This document shows positions 18,134 to 26,164 of a stretch of DNA of 64,000 nucleotides, one piece after another. Position 1 is the stretch's first letter, and each line of letters begins with the position of its first letter. Both the position numbers and the translations under genes were made by a program. The notes below the pieces were generated by a model that saw only the letters and a program-made list of their open reading frames with translations, was not told the DNA's origin and ran no database searches. Origin of the DNA: Olleya namhaensis (GTDB lineage Bacteria > Bacteroidota > Bacteroidia > Flavobacteriales > Flavobacteriaceae); assembly GCF_900114005.1 (NCBI RefSeq), contig NZ_FORM01000008.1, forward strand, positions 62,001-126,000, in the 5' to 3' direction.

Positions 18134-18727
18134 TTGTATCCTCCTAAAAAACATCAAGATAGCGACAAAAAACACTTAATAGAAGTGATAAAAACGTATC
18201 CTTTAGCAACTGTTATTTCGGTTAAAGACAACACACCATTAATTACACACTTGCCTTTAATTTACAGAGCATCTGATGGTAAACTAGTTGGTCACATTGA
18301 CATTTATAATCCACAAACCGAATTACTAAAGGATTTAAATGAAGTGACACTTATTTTTTCTGGTCCACAATGTTATATCTCTCCAAGCATTTATACAACC
18401 ACTCAATTGCCAACTTGGAATTATATTAAAGTCCATTTAACTGGGACAGTACAACGTATTGAAAATAAAGCCGAATTAAAGCAATCTTTAATAGATATGA
18501 CATCTTTTTTAGAAGCGCCTGATCATAAATATGTATTAGAGACGGACAATCCAAGACTAGATAAAAATCTAGATTACATCAAATTATTTGAGATTACAAT
18601 AAAAACCTGGGAAGGAAAATTTAAATTGTCTCAAGATAAAAAACCAAAAGACACCGAAAACGCAAGAATAGAATTATTAAAGACTAATCTAGAACAAGTT
18701 AAAACGTTTTTAGATCAAGTCTTTTAA
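18134..18727 (+). CDS. FMN-binding PaiB-like split-barrel protein
   Basis: The 197-residue protein matches the PaiB family (FMN-binding split barrel, named for the Bacillus negative regulator): MYPPKKH at the start, TYPLATVISV, LITHLPLIY and GPQCYISPSIY...LPTWNYIKVHLTG, the last being very characteristic. The start codon is TTG (18134-18136), supported because family members begin with Met-Tyr-x-Pro at exactly this point and no ATG lies upstream in frame. PaiB proteins were described as transcriptional repressors, but many act as flavin-binding proteins, so a regulatory role is only inferred. Confidence 0.88.
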   Translation: MYPPKKHQDSDKKHLIEVIKTYPLATVISVKDNTPLITHLPLIYRASDGKLVGHIDIYNPQTELLKDLNEVTLIFSGPQCYISPSIYTTTQLPTWNYIKVHLTGTVQRIENKAELKQSLIDMTSFLEAPDHKYVLETDNPRLDKNLDYIKLFEITIKTWEGKFKLSQDKKPKDTENARIELLKTNLEQVKTFLDQVF

Positions 18728-18764
18728 AGTACCTATTTTACAATAACCAGCTTAAACTAAACTT

Positions 18765-19130
18765 ATGGATATACTAATTAAAATAATTATTGCAATTGTA
18801 GCAGCGCTACACCTCTACTTTTTATACTTTGAAATGTTTGCATGGGAAACTACCGGACGTAAAGTTTTTAAAAGCTTGCCGAAAGAGATCTTTAAACCCA
18901 CTAAAAGCATGGCAGCAAACCAAGGTTTGTATAATGGTTTTTTGGCTGCGGGGTTAATTTGGACCTTTTTTATAACTAATCAAGAATGGTATAGCAATAT
19001 TGCTATTTTCTTTTTAGGATGTGTTGCTGTTGCTGGTGTTTATGCAGCATTAACAGTCTCTAAAAAAATATTTTTTATACAAGCAGGACCTGCTTTAGTA
19101 GGTATTATATTGTTATTGATTGCTAATTAA
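18765..19130 (+). CDS. DUF1304 family small membrane protein
   Basis: The 121-residue protein has four hydrophobic helices. The family signature is visible: HLYFLYFEMFAW in helix 1, then an internal region with ANQGLYNGFLAAGLIW, and a C-terminal helix pair. It sits 37 bases after the PaiB-like gene on the same strand and is followed by a long terminator. The biochemical function of DUF1304 is not known. Confidence 0.9.
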   Translation: MDILIKIIIAIVAALHLYFLYFEMFAWETTGRKVFKSLPKEIFKPTKSMAANQGLYNGFLAAGLIWTFFITNQEWYSNIAIFFLGCVAVAGVYAALTVSKKIFFIQAGPALVGIILLLIAN

Positions 19131-19176
19131 GTATCGCGTTTAAAAAATAGAATTTACGACTTAAAAAGAAGCATAA

Positions 19177-19219
19177 AAAAACAGCCATTATTATACAAAA
19201 TATAATAATGGCTGTTTTT
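19177..19219. terminator. Bidirectional Rho-independent terminator
   Basis: A perfect 19-bp stem (19177-19195 with 19201-19219, loop CAAAA) starts with A residues and ends with T residues. It therefore works for the DUF1304 gene on the + strand and for the FKBP gene on the - strand, whose stop codon is 19 bases away. Confidence 0.9.
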
Positions 19220-19237
19220 AATTATAAAATAAGTGAC

Positions 19238-19666
19238 TTATTTAATACCTACAACTTCAAGGTCAAAAATAAGGTCTTTACCTGCTAACGGGTGATTTGC
19301 ATCTAACACGATAGTTTCGTCTTTTACCTCAACTACTAATAAATTAGTTTCGCGACCATCTTCTGTTTTAGACACTAAGCCCATACCTACTGCAGGAGTC
19401 ATATCCTCAGGTAAATCTGATTTGCTTACTTCTTGTATTAAAGCTGGGTTAACATCACCATAAGCTTCTTCTTTAGCTATTGTAATGGTTTTTTTCTCGT
19501 TTAACTTCATATCAATCACACCTTTTTCAAATCCAGGAATTAATTGTCCTTGACCTAAAGTAAACTCTAAAGGCTCTCTTCCTTCTGAGCTATCAAAAAT
19601 TTGCCCGTCCGATAATTTTCCTGTGTAATTTACTTTAACTGTGTTGTTTTCTTTTACTTGATCCAT
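19238..19666 (-). CDS. FKBP-type peptidyl-prolyl isomerase, SlyD-like
   Basis: The 142-residue protein has an FKBP fold interrupted by an IF (insert-in-flap) domain, as in SlyD: VNYTGKLSDGQIFDSSEGREPLEF, LIPGFEKGVIDM, then the insert (AYGDVNPALIQEVSKSDLPED) and LDANHPLAGKDLIFDLEVVGI. It should be a cytosolic prolyl isomerase and chaperone. The His/Cys-rich metal-binding tail of E. coli SlyD is absent, since the protein ends right after the FKBP strand. No signal peptide. It stands alone, with a shared terminator downstream. Confidence 0.95.
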   Translation of the reverse strand: MDQVKENNTVKVNYTGKLSDGQIFDSSEGREPLEFTLGQGQLIPGFEKGVIDMKLNEKKTITIAKEEAYGDVNPALIQEVSKSDLPEDMTPAVGMGLVSKTEDGRETNLLVVEVKDETIVLDANHPLAGKDLIFDLEVVGIK

Positions 19667-19991
19667 ACTATATTATAAAATTTAAAACGTGCATTCTGCA
19701 TAATTTTTATGCTGTAATTATTATAGATTAAATGCACTGACATGGTAAACGCCAAAATCAAGCCAAACCCTAAAATATTAATATTCAAACCAATATTATC
19801 TTATTTAGAAATAAAAAATTAACAGATCAGCCCTTTGATAGCAGTAAATTGATAAATTAAAATTGCTTTTGAAAGAAAAAATAAAGCCTAAATTAAAATC
19901 AGCAACTATGTCATGTTACCAATTAAAGTTAAGTATTTATGTGTCATAACTACAAAAAAACGAATTATAGATTACATGTATTTGTTATATC
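19667..19991. other. Intergenic region, no gene seen
   Basis: Together with the terminator that follows, this makes a 390-base gap between the FKBP and cysteine synthase-type genes. It contains no open frame above about 15 codons, no tRNA-like fold and no copy of the structured repeat. A short imperfect hairpin (GCATAA/TTATGC near 19700) lies upstream of the FKBP gene; I attach no function to it. Confidence 0.4.
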
Positions 19992-20026
19992 AAAAAAGCT
20001 CACAATTAAAATTGTGAGCTTTTTTA
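19992..20026 (-). terminator. Rho-independent terminator of the cysteine synthase-type gene
   Basis: Stem AGCTCACAATT / AATTGTGAGCT (19997-20007 with 20010-20020) flanked by A and T runs. Read on the - strand it lies 31 bases after the stop codon of the gene at 20057-21037. The flanking A run also lets it act in the other direction. Confidence 0.85.
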
Positions 20027-20056
20027 TATACTTAATTTGCTTACGCAACATTTGTG

Positions 20057-21037
20057 CTACTCTATGTAACCCATTTTACGCATCCAATCGTCATTAAACA
20101 TTTTTCCAACGTATCTACTTCCATGATCATGGAATAATACCACCACAACATCATCTTTAGTAAAGTGTTCTTTTAATTGTAACACACCTTTAATAGCTGC
20201 TCCTGCACTATTACCTAAAAACATACCTTCTTCTTTAGATAGTCTTTGTGTATACACAGCTGCGTCTTTATCTGTTACTTTAGTAAACCCATCAATAATA
20301 TCAAAGTCTACGTTTTTTGGTAGGATATCCTCTCCGATACCTTCTGTTACGTATGGATAAATTTCTTTTTCGTCAAAAATCCCTGTTTCATGGTATTTTT
20401 TAAATACAGAACCGTAAGTATCAACTCCCCAGATTTTAATATTTGGATTTTGTTCTTTTAAATATTTACCAACTCCAGAAATTGTACCTCCTGTACCTAC
20501 ACCAACCACAAAATGTGTGATTTTACCATCTGTTTGCTTCCAGATTTCTGGCCCTGTACTTTGGTAATGTGCTTTAGCATTACTTGGGTTATCATATTGG
20601 TTAACATACCAGCTATTTGGTGTTTCTTCTCCTAAACGTTTTGATACAGAATAGTAAGATCTTGGATCATCTGGCTCCACTGCTGTTGGACAAACCACTA
20701 CCTCTGCGCCTACTGCTTTTAATATATCTACTTTTTCTTTACTTTGTTTGTCCGCCATTACAAAAATACATTTGTATCCTTTTATTATGGCTGCTAATGC
20801 TAATCCCATTCCGGTATTACCTGAAGTCCCTTCTATAATTGTTCCTCCTGGTTTAAGACGTCCATCTGCTTCTGCGTCTTCTATCATTTGTAAAGCCATA
20901 CGGTCTTTAACGGAGTTTCCTGGGTTAAAAGTTTCGTATTTAGATAATACTAAACATGGTAACTCTGCAGTTAACTTGTTTAATTTAATTAGTGGTGTAT
21001 TACCTATGGTTTCTAATATGTTATTTGCGTATTGCAT
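20057..21037 (-). CDS. PLP-dependent cysteine synthase / cystathionine beta-synthase family enzyme
   Basis: The 326-residue fold-type II PLP enzyme has the catalytic lysine Lys44 in NPGNSVKDRM, the substrate loop EGTSGNTGMGLALAA and the phosphate-binding loop GVGTGGTISGVGKYL. It catalyses beta-replacement on serine or O-acetylserine to make cysteine or cystathionine. The C-terminal GSRYVGKMFNDDWMRKMGYIE resembles the end of the CBS catalytic core more than CysK, so cystathionine beta-synthase activity is a real alternative. There is no Bateman domain. It has its own promoter box upstream and a terminator downstream. Confidence 0.92.
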   Translation of the reverse strand: MQYANNILETIGNTPLIKLNKLTAELPCLVLSKYETFNPGNSVKDRMALQMIEDAEADGRLKPGGTIIEGTSGNTGMGLALAAIIKGYKCIFVMADKQSKEKVDILKAVGAEVVVCPTAVEPDDPRSYYSVSKRLGEETPNSWYVNQYDNPSNAKAHYQSTGPEIWKQTDGKITHFVVGVGTGGTISGVGKYLKEQNPNIKIWGVDTYGSVFKKYHETGIFDEKEIYPYVTEGIGEDILPKNVDFDIIDGFTKVTDKDAAVYTQRLSKEEGMFLGNSAGAAIKGVLQLKEHFTKDDVVVVLFHDHGSRYVGKMFNDDWMRKMGYIE

Positions 21038-21058
21038 CTATTGTTTTTTTTTCTTTTG

Positions 21059-21066
21059 CAAAAATA
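21059..21066 (-). promoter_or_regulatory. -7 promoter box of the cysteine synthase-type gene
   Basis: On the - strand this reads TATTTTTG, an exact TAnnTTTG match, 21 bases before the ATG at 21037. Copy B of the structured repeat lies 68 bases further upstream. Confidence 0.5.
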
Positions 21067-21133
21067 AGTTAAAAGTTAAAGCTTGAAAGTTAAAACCGAA
21101 ATTATTTATTTTGGAATGGAACTTTGGTTGGTT

Positions 21134-21231
21134 GCGTTAAGGATTGAGCAATCTGTTTGAGCTCCTCGCAGAGAGCGAGTTGTGAAAGCCTGACGGTTGT
21201 CCTGATCTAAAATCAGGATAACAGTAACGCC
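21134..21231. repeat. Structured intergenic repeat, copy B
   Basis: It shares AAGGATTGA (21139-21147) and GTGAAAGCCTGAC (21182-21194) with copy A at 13021-13125. Pairing: an outer stem GCGTTA (21134-21139) with TAACGC (21225-21230); a hairpin CTCGC-AGAGA-GCGAG (21165-21179); and an 11-bp hairpin GTTGTCCTGAT/ATCAGGATAAC with one wobble (21196-21222). The outer stem changes a G-C pair of copy A to T-A, a compensatory change. It sits between the stop codon of the permease gene (21240) and the promoter of the cysteine synthase-type gene. Confidence 0.75.
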
Positions 21232-21239
21232 CAAATTAT

Positions 21240-22475
21240 TTAATCAAATCTAATAGCCTTTACAGGCGAAATTTTAGAAATTATATAAGATGGTATTAAC
21301 AGCATTAATAGGCATAATACAAATGTCCCAATATTTAACGCTATTATATAACCTAAGTTTATATAAACCGGTACTGCCGATACATGATAGGTTTTTGGAT
21401 CTAATGGAAATAGTCCAAAATACTTTTGAAGCATTAGTAAACTTATCCCAATTAAATTACCCCAAAACAGTCCTTTTAATATAAGATATGCCGCGTTATA
21501 AAGGAAAATTTTACGGATGCTATTATTGGCGCTTCCTAAGGCTTTTAAAATTCCAATCATTTGTGTACGTTCTAAAATTAGCACTAATAATGCGGTTATC
21601 ATGTTTATCCCTGCTACTAAAATCATGATACCAATGATAGCGTATATGTTATTATCAAAGATTTTAATCCACTCAAAAATCATTGGGTATTCTCTGTCTA
21701 CCGTTTTGGCATTTAAGGTAGATGGGACTTCTTTAAAAATTGCATTTCCTGTGGCTTCTAATGTATTAAAATCTTCTATAAAAACTTCGAAACGTCCAAC
21801 TTGATTGCTATCCCATTTGTTTAAACGCTGGATTTGTTTGATATCTCCGATAACATAAAGCTGATCCATTTCTTGCAAACCAGAATTGTAAACTCCAACT
21901 ATATTATATGTTACTACGCGCGGTGGTTTGGTAGAGTCTTCCCTTAAAAAGTAGGTATTTATACGGTCGTTTAATTTTAATTGTAGCCTATTAGCCAGAT
22001 ATTGCGATACTAAAACATCGGTACTAATATCCTTTGTGTAATCGGGTAATTTACCTTCTATTAAAAATTCTTTAAAATATTGCCAATCATAATCTGCACC
22101 AACACCTTTTATTACAATATATTCAAAATCGTTTTCTAATCTTATTATTCCTGATTTTGTTGCTGTACCTTGGACATGTGTTACTTCTGGAATATTTTTA
22201 AACTCGGGATAAAAATCTTGTTGGGTAGTTATTGGTCTTATGCTTTCTTGTGAGTTGTTGGTATCGTAATTTTCGATAATAGTGTGTCCATTAAAGGCTA
22301 TTACTTTTTCTCTAATTTTTTGTTGTAAACCAATTCCTGTCGCAATAGCTATCATCATTACAATAATACCCAATGCAATTGCTACGATACCAATTTTTAT
22401 TATTGGTGCCGATATACTACTTTTATACGCTTTACTATCAATTATGCGTTTAGCTATAAAAAACTCGAAATTCAA
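21240..22475 (-). CDS. LolC/LolE-like ABC transporter permease (FtsX/MacB fold)
   Basis: The 411-residue protein has one N-terminal membrane helix (IGIVAIALGIIVMMIAIATGIGL), a periplasmic domain of ~220 residues, and three C-terminal helices with the FtsX motif ALLVLILERTQMIGILKALGSANNSIRKIFLYNAAYL. This is the topology of lipoprotein-releasing and MacB-type permeases. In many Bacteroidota one such protein serves as LolC/E. The start codon is TTG at 22473-22475; an in-frame stop lies three codons upstream, and MNFEFFIAKRI is the family N-terminus. The partner ATPase is not adjacent. It is divergent from the NamZ-like gene with only eight bases between starts. Confidence 0.9.
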   Translation of the reverse strand: MNFEFFIAKRIIDSKAYKSSISAPIIKIGIVAIALGIIVMMIAIATGIGLQQKIREKVIAFNGHTIIENYDTNNSQESIRPITTQQDFYPEFKNIPEVTHVQGTATKSGIIRLENDFEYIVIKGVGADYDWQYFKEFLIEGKLPDYTKDISTDVLVSQYLANRLQLKLNDRINTYFLREDSTKPPRVVTYNIVGVYNSGLQEMDQLYVIGDIKQIQRLNKWDSNQVGRFEVFIEDFNTLEATGNAIFKEVPSTLNAKTVDREYPMIFEWIKIFDNNIYAIIGIMILVAGINMITALLVLILERTQMIGILKALGSANNSIRKIFLYNAAYLILKGLFWGNLIGISLLMLQKYFGLFPLDPKTYHVSAVPVYINLGYIIALNIGTFVLCLLMLLIPSYIISKISPVKAIRFD

Positions 22476-22483
22476 ACTAGATT

Positions 22484-23764
22484 ATGCGATTTAATGTTTT
22501 CAAAAATACAGTTTTATTATTTGTTTTAGTATTAATTTCTTGCGGAATGAAAAAGCAAGATTCAAGTTTAAATACTAATGAAAAAACACCAGTTACTACA
22601 ACTTTAAAAGCAGAGGTACAAAATCCGATTCAGGAAGTCAAATCCTTAATAGTTGGCGCTAATCAAACCGAAGCATATTTACCTTTACTAAAAGGACAAC
22701 GTGTTGGTATTGTGGCTAATCAAACTAGTGTGCTTTTTAATGTTTTAACTGATAACGCTTCAGGTAACAATTACACACACCTTGTAGACTCTTTAGTGCG
22801 TTTAAATATTGACGTCAAAAAAGTGTTTGCTCCAGAACATGGCTTTAGAGGTAAAGCTGATGCAGGTGAAGTTGTTAAAGATGGTTTTGATACTAAAACA
22901 GGGTTACCAATTGTGTCTCTTTATGGTAGTAACAAAAAACCAAGTGTTGCACAATTAAAAGACCTTGACATCGTGATTTTTGATATCCAAGATGTTGGAG
23001 CGCGTTTTTATACTTACATTTCTTCTTTACATTATGTTATGGAAGCTTGTGCTGAACAAAACAAAACTTTAATAGTTTTAGACAGACCTAATCCAAATGG
23101 ACATTATATTGATGGTCCTATTTTAGAGGAAGCACATACTAGTTTTGTAGGCATGCATCCTATACCTGTTGTACACGGTTTGACTATTGGAGAGTATGCA
23201 CAAATGATTAATGGCGAAAACTGGCTTAAAAACAACGTACAATGCGCCTTAAAGGTTATTACTGTTAAAAACTATACTAGACAAATGGCTTACGACTTAC
23301 CTATTAAACCATCTCCAAACTTACCTAATGCACAAGCTATAAACTTATATCCTAGTTTATGCTTTTTTGAAGGTACAAATGTAAGTGCTGGACGTGGTAC
23401 GGATTTGCAGTTTCAAATATATGGTTCTCCTTTTTTATCAAAAACAGACTACACATTTAAACCTAAACCAAATGAAGGTGCAAAATATCCAAAACATGAA
23501 AATAAAGTCTGTAATGGCTATAATTTAAGTGACGTTAAACACCAAAGTACATTAAATTTAAGTTATCTAATTACTGCTTATAAAAACACGACAAACCCAT
23601 CTACATTTTTTGTTAGTAATGGCTTTTTTACAAAACTTGCTGGAACTAAAAAACTGCAACAACAGATTGAAGCTGGTTGGAGTGAAGACAAAATAAAAGC
23701 CACTTGGACAAGTGGCTTAAATGATTTTATGGTTAAACGAAAACCTTATTTGTTATACAAATAA
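22484..23764 (+). CDS. DUF1343 / GH171-type exo-beta-N-acetylmuramidase (NamZ-like) lipoprotein
   Basis: The 426-residue protein has a lipobox LVLISC (Cys20). The DUF1343 domain then begins GQRVGIVANQTSV, with the conserved KVFAPEHGFRGKADAGE, PIVSLYGSNKKPS, FDIQDVGARFYTYISSLHYVMEA and VLDRPNPNG. Characterised members are exo-N-acetylmuramidases that remove terminal MurNAc from peptidoglycan fragments. As a lipoprotein it would act in the periplasm or at the outer membrane in wall recycling. Length and motifs are standard. The eight-base gap to the divergent permease start means control DNA must lie inside one or both coding regions. Confidence 0.92.
   Translation: MRFNVFKNTVLLFVLVLISCGMKKQDSSLNTNEKTPVTTTLKAEVQNPIQEVKSLIVGANQTEAYLPLLKGQRVGIVANQTSVLFNVLTDNASGNNYTHLVDSLVRLNIDVKKVFAPEHGFRGKADAGEVVKDGFDTKTGLPIVSLYGSNKKPSVAQLKDLDIVIFDIQDVGARFYTYISSLHYVMEACAEQNKTLIVLDRPNPNGHYIDGPILEEAHTSFVGMHPIPVVHGLTIGEYAQMINGENWLKNNVQCALKVITVKNYTRQMAYDLPIKPSPNLPNAQAINLYPSLCFFEGTNVSAGRGTDLQFQIYGSPFLSKTDYTFKPKPNEGAKYPKHENKVCNGYNLSDVKHQSTLNLSYLITAYKNTTNPSTFFVSNGFFTKLAGTKKLQQQIEAGWSEDKIKATWTSGLNDFMVKRKPYLLYK
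22501..22508 (-). promoter_or_regulatory. Candidate -7 box for the LolC/E-like permease
   Basis: On the - strand this reads TATTTTTG (exact TAnnTTTG), 25 bases before the TTG start at 22475. It lies inside the first codons of the divergent NamZ-like gene. No clear -33 element was found. Confidence 0.35.
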
Positions 23765-23770
23765 TATCGG

Positions 23771-24757
23771 TTATTCGTCATACTTTTTACCGTTAGGTCT
23801 TAAGTTTTCTTTTCTGTATTCTTCTCTGGTTTGCTTATCTAAACCACCGTTGTTTATATCAGAAATATTGTACTTAACTTCTTTTACCTCTATTGGGTCA
23901 CTAGATCGGTCTGAGTTATGCTCTGCAACATCACGCTCTTGCTTTTTTCTTTCGGCATCAGCTAAAGCAAGTGCTCTTTGCTTTTCACGTTTTGCTTCTG
24001 CAATTTCTCTATCTTTAATTGCTTGACGGTTAGCTTCTATTTGGGCTAATTGTTTGTCAGCTTTATCTTTTGCTGCTTTCGCTCTGTTGGCTTCTGCTAG
24101 TGCGTGTTCTTTTCTAGACTTATCCGCAGCTTCTTTTTTAAGACGCTCTTTTAATTCTCTTTCTTTTACCTCAGCTACTGCACGCTCTTTTTTAGCTTTA
24201 GCATCACCCTCTCTTTGAATACGTTCTCTTTCAGCTCTTTCTTTAGCTTCTTTTTCTGCTCTGCTTGGTTTAGAATTTGCACTAGCTAAACGTGTATCAT
24301 CTTTTTTATATCCTCTTGGCTTAATATTTCTTTTAAGTAATTCTTCCGCAGGTAAACTTGCACGTAAAACATCTTCCTCCAAATCCGCAATGGCATTTGT
24401 TGGTTTAGCTATAGATTCTATTCTGTTTAAAGAAATTGGATATACAGCATCTTCTCTATACGCTACAACAGTGTAACGTCCTACTTCAAAATGGTGAAGC
24501 GGAATCCTAGCTTCTTTACTTCCTAAATCCATTAAAACAGATTCTTTTTGACTATGGAATAAAAAACTAAATCTAAAAATTTGAGTGCTACTTTTAAGAA
24601 TGATCGTATCTCCAGTTTTATTTAGAACATGGACAAGACCAGCTTTAGTTGCATTTACGTTTTCTGTAATAGTAGTTCTGCTTCTTGATTGCGCTAACGC
24701 AGAAGTAGTTACCATAAGTAAAACAAGGAGTGTGTATGTTATTTTTTGCCTAATCAT
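23771..24757 (-). CDS. Secreted protein with long charged coiled-coil region, unknown function
   Basis: The 328-residue protein has a Sec signal peptide (residues 1-22). Residues ~25-130 look like a compact beta domain (IILKSSTQIFRFSFLF, RIPLHHFEVGRYTVVAYRED). Residues ~165-300 are an almost continuous run of Lys, Glu, Arg and Ala heptads (EKEAKERAERERI, AKAAKDKADKQLAQIEANRQ), a predicted long single helix or coiled coil. The tail has KYNISDINNGGLDKQTREEYRKENL. It is not a known family to me. It may be a periplasmic spacer or anchor, perhaps TolA-like in shape, although no membrane anchor other than the signal is present. It stands alone with its own promoter box. Confidence 0.85.
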   Translation of the reverse strand: MIRQKITYTLLVLLMVTTSALAQSRSRTTITENVNATKAGLVHVLNKTGDTIILKSSTQIFRFSFLFHSQKESVLMDLGSKEARIPLHHFEVGRYTVVAYREDAVYPISLNRIESIAKPTNAIADLEEDVLRASLPAEELLKRNIKPRGYKKDDTRLASANSKPSRAEKEAKERAERERIQREGDAKAKKERAVAEVKERELKERLKKEAADKSRKEHALAEANRAKAAKDKADKQLAQIEANRQAIKDREIAEAKREKQRALALADAERKKQERDVAEHNSDRSSDPIEVKEVKYNISDINNGGLDKQTREEYRKENLRPNGKKYDE

Positions 24758-24803
24758 AATTTTAAATTATATCGATACGCTAAAAATCAGTTGTAAGGGA
24801 GTA

Positions 24804-24811
24804 CAAATTTA
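24804..24811 (-). promoter_or_regulatory. -7 promoter box for the coiled-coil protein gene
   Basis: On the - strand this reads TAAATTTG, an exact TAnnTTTG match, 46 bases before the ATG at 24757. The following 200 bases (24812-25019) are AT-rich with no gene seen. Confidence 0.45.
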
Positions 24812-25019
24812 AAATGAATTTGTGTTAATACATATTAAACTCCCTTTAATTTACTTAAAATTAGCTGAACGTCACAAAATATTCGACGAATAGTTAATTT
24901 ATCTGATTATCAATGATTTAGAGATATATCGCTTATTTGATTAGTATATATTCAAATAATGTACCAAGTCTATATAGTATCAACACTATTTAACAAAATA
25001 TTACAAAAACCCTTTAATA

Positions 25020-25220
25020 TTAGTCTGTTGTTGGGTTTCTATACTTATAAAAAGGTTGCTTTAACAAGTGTGATAGCTCACTGTTTTTGGCTTCGTCCGG
25101 AAAGGTATCTACACCATAAATAATTTGATCTCTATCCAAAGTCATATAAGTCCCAAAAAGACGATCCCAACTATTAATATTTACACCTATGAGAAGATGG
25201 AATCGTTTCGAAGTATGTAA
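25020..25220 (-). pseudogene. C-terminal remnant of a fatty-acid hydroxylase / sterol desaturase-family gene
   Basis: A - strand frame with no start codon and an in-frame stop just upstream (25221-25223) encodes about 66 residues. It contains NINSWDRLFGTYMTLDRDQI, then IYGVDTFPDEAKNSELSHLL, ending at a stop at 25020-25022. WDRLFGTY followed by a YG about 12 residues later is the well-known C-terminal signature of sterol desaturase/fatty acid hydroxylase proteins. The rest of the gene, including the histidine boxes, is missing in the 486-base gap. It is a decayed fragment left by a deletion, not a functional gene. Confidence 0.7.
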
Positions 25221-25243
25221 TTATAGATTCCATTAATGATATG

Positions 25244-26137
25244 CTATTTGTTTACAATAAACTTAACTTTATTTAAATCTGATTGTAACACTTGTGCTTT
25301 CCATGGAAGTGCCTCCTCAATATTATCTAAACTTCTGTAGGTTGCATAATTTAAAAATGCGAACAAAGCAACATTAATCTTATCAATGTCTTCCTCTGTA
25401 TATTTTTTCAACATTCGGCGTGCCTTATTATCTTTACCAAGTATTAAAGCTTCCTTTATCTTTAATAATTCGTGCTTTTGTAATAATGCTTCTTTTGTGG
25501 CATAATCACTATTTTGCAATAAATTTTCCGCTTCAAGCATATATATGTCTGACAACATAATAATTTCTTCTTTTACAAAATCTTCAGCATATATAGCAAA
25601 ATCTAAATATTTATTAGCTAATCTAAAAGTTGTTGCGTAATTTTTATTTTCGAAATAACTATTTAATTCTGCCTCCAAAAAAGAGGTGTCTAGTGCATAT
25701 TTTTTAATAATTGCAGTCAAGTCTTGCGTCATAAACTCGTCCGCAGTCCTCAAATCTAAAATATTACCATTAGGATCCATAACCTTTACATTATCGTCAT
25801 TAAAACGATTAATATAGCTCATGTTACGTTTACCATCTATTTTATCAAATAGTTGCTGATACATAGACTCGTTAATAATAACAGGTACAAAATATTTCCA
25901 TACTAACGTTTTTACAGCATCACTTTCAAACAATTCTGTAACCACTTTAGTCCCATCAGCATCTTCTAATATTATGGGATAAGAATAATTTGCTGAATCT
26001 TCCCAAATAACCAATAGCATCTTATTTTTAGACAATGCTAATTTTTTTGCTAAGGTTAAAGAGGTCAACCATTCTTGTGCCATAGCACTTGTAATGGTTG
26101 CAACGCTTAATAATAGGGTAAATAAAAGCTTTTTCAT
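25244..26137 (-). CDS. Secreted thioredoxin-fold-like protein without an active-site CXXC
   Basis: The 297-residue protein has a signal peptide (residues 1-20). Residues ~21-150 resemble a thioredoxin-like domain of the type used in flavobacterial periplasmic proteins: ALSKNKMLLVIWEDSANY where an active-site CXXC would usually be, then a later KVMDPNGNILDL strand. No cysteine pair is present, so it is unlikely to be a redox enzyme. The C-terminal half is helical, with TPR-like packing (ATKEALLQKHELLKIKEALIL). Function unknown; it may bind or present a partner. It lies 27 bases after the YkgJ-like gene on the same strand and is probably co-transcribed. Confidence 0.75.
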   Translation of the reverse strand: MKKLLFTLLLSVATITSAMAQEWLTSLTLAKKLALSKNKMLLVIWEDSANYSYPIILEDADGTKVVTELFESDAVKTLVWKYFVPVIINESMYQQLFDKIDGKRNMSYINRFNDDNVKVMDPNGNILDLRTADEFMTQDLTAIIKKYALDTSFLEAELNSYFENKNYATTFRLANKYLDFAIYAEDFVKEEIIMLSDIYMLEAENLLQNSDYATKEALLQKHELLKIKEALILGKDNKARRMLKKYTEEDIDKINVALFAFLNYATYRSLDNIEEALPWKAQVLQSDLNKVKFIVNK

Positions 26138-26164
26138 AATACTTAAAAATACAAAATAATTGTA

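Noticed and set aside
20748-21086. 112-codon + strand open frame over the cysteine synthase-type gene
   Set aside because: Antisense of a well-conserved enzyme; no family and no promoter.
13021-21231. Reading the two-copy repeat as a CRISPR or an insertion sequence
   Set aside because: The copies are eight kb apart, there are no spacers, no cas genes, no transposase and no terminal inverted repeats of IS type; only a structured, non-coding repeat is supported.
23721-24026. 101-codon + strand open frame opposite the coiled-coil protein
   Set aside because: The Ser/Ala/Leu-rich product is the antisense of the Lys/Glu/Arg-rich helix; no independent start signal.
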